Assembly (NCBI GenBank): GCA_017650795.1
Contig: JAGCEE010000127.1
Coordinates: forward strand, 1-26,745
Origin: Clostridia bacterium
GTDB lineage: Bacteria > Bacillota > Clostridia > Christensenellales > UBA1242
DNA length: 26,745 nt
Direction: 5' to 3'
A model generated the notes under the pieces. That model ran no database searches. It was not told the origin of the DNA and worked only from the letters and a program-made list of their open reading frames with translations. Position 1 is the first letter of the stretch, and each line of letters starts with the position of its first letter. Below, in pieces: positions 24,896 through 26,745 of the stretch. Made by a program: the position numbers and the translations under genes.

Positions 24896-25492
24896 ATGAA
24901 AAGACGCACAAAAATAATAACAAGCATTGCATCAATAACACTTGCACTTGCAATATTGGTGTTTGGTGTATATGCTGCAAACACGGCAACATTCACAATT
25001 ACATCTTCGGTTGCATTTGTGCCAAATGATGTGTTTGTACATTGTACATTTTCAGAGTATTATGGAACTGCCGAAACTGTTGTTGGCACACCAACACAAA
25101 TTGGCACCACTCAAAGCTGGGATTCTTACACCGGTACGGGCTCTGCAAAGGTGCCAAAGTCAGTCGAATACTATTCGTTAGAAAGCCAATATGGTAGTAC
25201 AAATCAAGAGCTTGGAATGTCTTATGCATCAACAATAAGGTTTGTTGTCACAATTAGAAATGATAGTCCATTTACTATAACCATTTCAAAGGGTGAATCT
25301 CGTCATGATTATATGGAAAATGTTGATCTTACAACATCAACCGAAAAAGTAGGGGAGAGCAATTATTCTTCTGCAACGGGTCTTGTTGCCAATGCAACAT
25401 ATACTTACACAAGGTATGCAACGGTTCAGGAGGGTGCTTTAAGTGCACAATGTCAATTTAGACCTTATTTTGCAATGGCTAAAAAGGCTTAA
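24896..25492 (+). CDS. SipW-type secreted protein, subfamily A, copy 3, 198 aa
   Basis: The signal peptide MKRRTKIITS with IASITLALAI ends GVYA at residue 27. It is almost the same as in the 23297 protein. Subfamily A blocks are FVHC with Cys50, SWDSYTGTGSAKVPK at 74-88, FVVTIRNDSPF at 116-126, KVGESNYSSATGL at 151-163 and TYTYTRYATV at 168-177. After that it departs from the other A copies (EGALSAQCQFRPYFAMAKKA instead of a charged DFRK strand), with a second Cys at 186. The stretch from about 89 to 114 has no counterpart in copy 2. It is the first gene of the third unit; the B partner starts 34 bases later. Confidence 0.82.
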   Translation: MKRRTKIITSIASITLALAILVFGVYAANTATFTITSSVAFVPNDVFVHCTFSEYYGTAETVVGTPTQIGTTQSWDSYTGTGSAKVPKSVEYYSLESQYGSTNQELGMSYASTIRFVVTIRNDSPFTITISKGESRHDYMENVDLTTSTEKVGESNYSSATGLVANATYTYTRYATVQEGALSAQCQFRPYFAMAKKA

Positions 25493-25525
25493 GTGTTTGT
25501 AAATTAACAAAAAGGAGAAATAAAA

Positions 25526-26251
25526 ATGAAAAAAAGATTTAAACTATTGTCTACCATAGCATCACTTTGTTTGGCACTTGCAATGGTTGTGTTTGGTGTT
25601 TATGCCGCGACTTCTGTACAAATTAGAACAGAGGGAACATACATAAACATTGTTTGTGACCATGTATTAGTGGACATAACGATTGAATATTATCAGGGGC
25701 CAGCAGGCTCGCTATTTAGCAGTGGAAATAGAACTCATACATTTACAGGACATACTTATGTTGGTTCTGTTGATATAGATGGCGAAAATCTCGATCAAGA
25801 TATTACAGCATTTACCGACGCAACATTCAGTCCAACACTAGCAGCTCAGGCGGTCACATATACTAGTTCGGCGCCAAGTGCAGGTGTGCTAATTAAGCTA
25901 ACCAATGTTAGTGAAGAAGACCAAGATATCCCTGCATATGTTAGCATAAAAACATTGCCTCCAACAACCGGTGGTTCGGATAAGCTGGTAGATTCGTCCA
26001 ACTCTACCGTGACTTTTCAATTAGATGATGGTGATGGGCACTATGAAAATTATACCACAGCAAATACCGCTTTTGAATTGCCACCAATAAGTTGGACTAG
26101 TAGTGGTAAAAGTGGTGGCTATTACTCAAGTACTACTTGTAGTATTAGATATCAACGAACATTAAACAAATTTGCAACAACATTTAGTTCAGAAACCTGT
26201 TGGAGTTCTATAATTAAAATCGCAAATTCAGAAGAGGGCGCAGAGGCATAA
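25526..26251 (+). CDS. SipW-type secreted protein, subfamily B, copy 4, 241 aa
   Basis: The signal peptide MKKRFKLLST with IASLCLALAM ends GVYA at residue 27. It shares with the 23931 protein the blocks VSIKTLPPTTGGSDKLVDSS (139-158), YTTANTA (176-182), YQRTL (209-213), SETCWSSIIKIA (222-233) and a final GAEA. The region 30-135 is largely different: FWGP is replaced by YYQGP, and there is a new acidic loop, DIDGENLDQDI, at 83-93. Cys44, Cys205 and Cys225 are in the mature part. AAAGGAG (25511-25517) sets the start. It is the final gene of the cluster, followed by the repeated 3' region and a terminator. Confidence 0.82.
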   Translation: MKKRFKLLSTIASLCLALAMVVFGVYAATSVQIRTEGTYINIVCDHVLVDITIEYYQGPAGSLFSSGNRTHTFTGHTYVGSVDIDGENLDQDITAFTDATFSPTLAAQAVTYTSSAPSAGVLIKLTNVSEEDQDIPAYVSIKTLPPTTGGSDKLVDSSNSTVTFQLDDGDGHYENYTTANTAFELPPISWTSSGKSGGYYSSTTCSIRYQRTLNKFATTFSSETCWSSIIKIANSEEGAEA

Positions 26252-26359
26252 TAAAAAGAATTATTAAAACAAGGCAAACCCGATATGTTATGCTAAGGTT
26301 AAAATTAAAACATAGATTAAAATTAAAAAAATCATCTAATCAATTTTGGGTGATTTTTT
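26252..26359 (+). repeat. 3'-UTR repeat, copy 2
   Basis: This is the second copy of the segment at 24642-24748, starting at the stop of the last B gene. Similarity ends after the terminator T-run; the promoter repeat does not follow a third time. Confidence 0.85.
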
Positions 26360-26361
26360 TT
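26325..26361 (+). terminator. Terminator of the third secreted-protein unit
   Basis: TCATCTAA (26332-26339) pairs with TTGGGTGA (26346-26353) using two G-T wobbles, flanked by A7 and T8. It is weaker than the copy at 24715 but still able to fold. Confidence 0.75.
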
Positions 26362-26467
26362 ATTAACCACTAATCTCTATATAAAACTCGGCGTTTATTC
26401 ATTATTCATCATTATTCGTGATTCATTGGTTTTTACTACCACCACTCCTAGTGTTTGTGAAAGAGGT
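26362..26467. other. Short non-coding spacer, nothing identified
   Basis: The gap between the cluster terminator and the A-tract region holds ATTC-rich sequence (for example 26398-26430). I see no gene, promoter or hairpin that I can support. Confidence 0.5.
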
Positions 26468-26512
26468 AAAAAAATATAAAAAAAGTGTAAAAAAGTATAA
26501 AAAAAATAAAAA
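26468..26512 (+). promoter_or_regulatory. Five helically phased A-tracts (UP element / bent DNA)
   Basis: A-runs begin at 26468, 26478, 26489, 26499 and 26508, that is 10, 11, 10 and 9 bases apart, matching one turn of DNA each. They end seven bases before the -35 of the next promoter. Such an arrangement is typical of UP elements or intrinsically curved DNA that boosts very strong promoters. Confidence 0.7.
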
Positions 26513-26518
26513 TAGTTG

Positions 26519-26548
26519 TTGACATGGTGCTTGGCAGGGTGGTAATAT
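26519..26548 (+). promoter_or_regulatory. Strong promoter, probably of an rRNA operon
   Basis: A perfect TTGACA (26519-26524), 18 bases, and TAATAT (26543-26548) predict a start near 26555. The unusually G-rich spacer and the A-tracts directly upstream set it apart from the other promoters in the window. Confidence 0.7.
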
Positions 26549-26554
26549 GGCAAG

Positions 26555-26745
26555 GCAATCTCTGAGATTGCGGACTGCTCATATTATTCTTTATGGATAA
26601 AAATATGAGGGGCCCCCAAAAAATTGAGCTGTTGCGCATTTTTTGGGGAGAGGAAGAGCCAAGTGAAAAAGCGAGGAAATTTCAAAGAAATTTCGAGCAA
26701 AAAACTTGTGCTCTGACGAAGTACTTTGACAACTGCATAAATCGA
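26555..26745 (+). ncRNA. Structured leader with boxA-like site, probable pre-16S leader
   Basis: Four hairpins follow one another: GCAATCT/AGATTGC (26555-26571, loop CTG), CTCATATT/AATATGAG (26578-26609), CCCCAAAAAA/TTTTTTGGGG (26614-26648), and a longer arm closing AGAGC plus CAAG (26655-26663) with CTTG plus GCTCT (26705-26714), which encloses a GAAATTTC hairpin. GTACTTTGACAACTGCATAA (26721-26740) resembles the CTTTGAAAACTG boxA antitermination sequence that precedes rRNA genes in Gram-positive bacteria. No reading frame with a ribosome site is present. The leader of an rRNA operon is the best reading; 16S would start beyond the right edge. Another structured RNA or a CRISPR leader is a less likely alternative. 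Confidence 0.5.

Larger units (their letters stand above)
23158..26359 (+). repeat. 1.6 kb tandem duplication of a promoter-A-B-terminator unit
   Basis: Unit 1 (about 23158-24748) and unit 2 (about 24751-26359) hold the same parts in the same order at a constant offset near 1.6 kb: promoter +1593, A start +1599, B start +1595, B stop +1610. Non-coding parts and signal-peptide codons are nearly identical, while mature coding regions differ widely. The earlier A-B pair (21807-23042) is an older relative without the same 3' region. Confidence 0.8.

Noticed and set aside
21159..26251. Type IV pilins or lipoproteins as an explanation for the tandem proteins
   Set aside because: There is no GFTLVE-type prepilin motif. 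The Cys in the B-type leader (SLCLA) lies inside the hydrophobic core and does not fit a lipobox.
21159..26251. Diversity-generating retroelement target genes
   Set aside because: No reverse transcriptase, template repeat or accessory gene is present, and variation includes length changes rather than only adenine-site substitutions.
26448..26639. 63-residue open frame on the minus strand near the right end
   Set aside because: It is the reverse of the A-tracts, promoter and hairpins, has a Phe/Ile run at the A-tracts and no convincing ribosome site.
26640..26745. CRISPR leader or array at the right edge
   Set aside because: No repeat-spacer pattern is visible in the window, and the boxA-like site with the strong upstream promoter fits an rRNA leader better.
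1..26745. tRNA genes, insertion sequences, CRISPR arrays
   Set aside because: Reading through the spacers I saw no cloverleaf with a TTCRA arm, no transposase-like protein and no regularly spaced repeats with unique spacers.

Overview
The window looks like chromosomal DNA of a very AT-rich, low-GC Gram-positive anaerobe, probably an uncultured Clostridia/Bacillota relative. Supporting signs are strong AGGAGG-type ribosome sites, TTGACA/TATAAT promoters, intrinsic terminators with U-tracts, a two-gene SufC/SufB iron-sulfur pair typical of anaerobes, and many secreted proteins with SipW-type (TasA/camelysin-like) signal peptides. TGA is a real stop (it ends sufC), so the standard code applies. 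The species cannot be named from the sequence alone.

Layout, left to right. At 1-136 there is the tail of a rightward gene and a shared terminator. At 292-4088 (minus) there is an unknown membrane protein and a VirB6/TrbL-like conjugation membrane protein. A 711-base gap follows with divergent promoters, short direct repeats and a structured leader. At 4800-14609 lies a single 3269-residue predicted surface lipoprotein built of FN3/Ig-like modules with a GLUG-like beta-helical end. At 14874-15455 (minus) is a membrane-anchored DUF2188 protein. At 15681-17108 are two secreted SipW-type proteins. At 17197-18815 (minus) is sufC-sufB. At 18981-20241 are an HTH/membrane/zinc-ribbon regulator and a CYTH-domain protein, and at 20359-20841 (minus) a Nudix hydrolase.

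From 21159 to 26251 lies the most distinctive part: seven tandem secreted proteins of about 190-240 residues whose sequences alternate strictly between two subfamilies (B-A-B, A-B, A-B). They fall in three transcription units, each with a similar promoter and each closed by a terminator with the same TCATCT arm. The last two units are a 1.6 kb tandem duplication. Its promoter and 3'-UTR copies are nearly identical, while the secreted parts of the proteins have diverged strongly. With the two cousins at 15681-17108, all nine proteins place the predicted cleavage site at residue 27. The simplest reading is a two-subunit surface fibre or coat that is being expanded and diversified. No SipW peptidase gene is present in the window.

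The right end (26468-26745) has five helically phased A-tracts, a strong promoter, a run of hairpins and a boxA-like sequence near the window edge. This is the arrangement expected of the leader of a ribosomal RNA operon whose 16S gene would begin just beyond the window.
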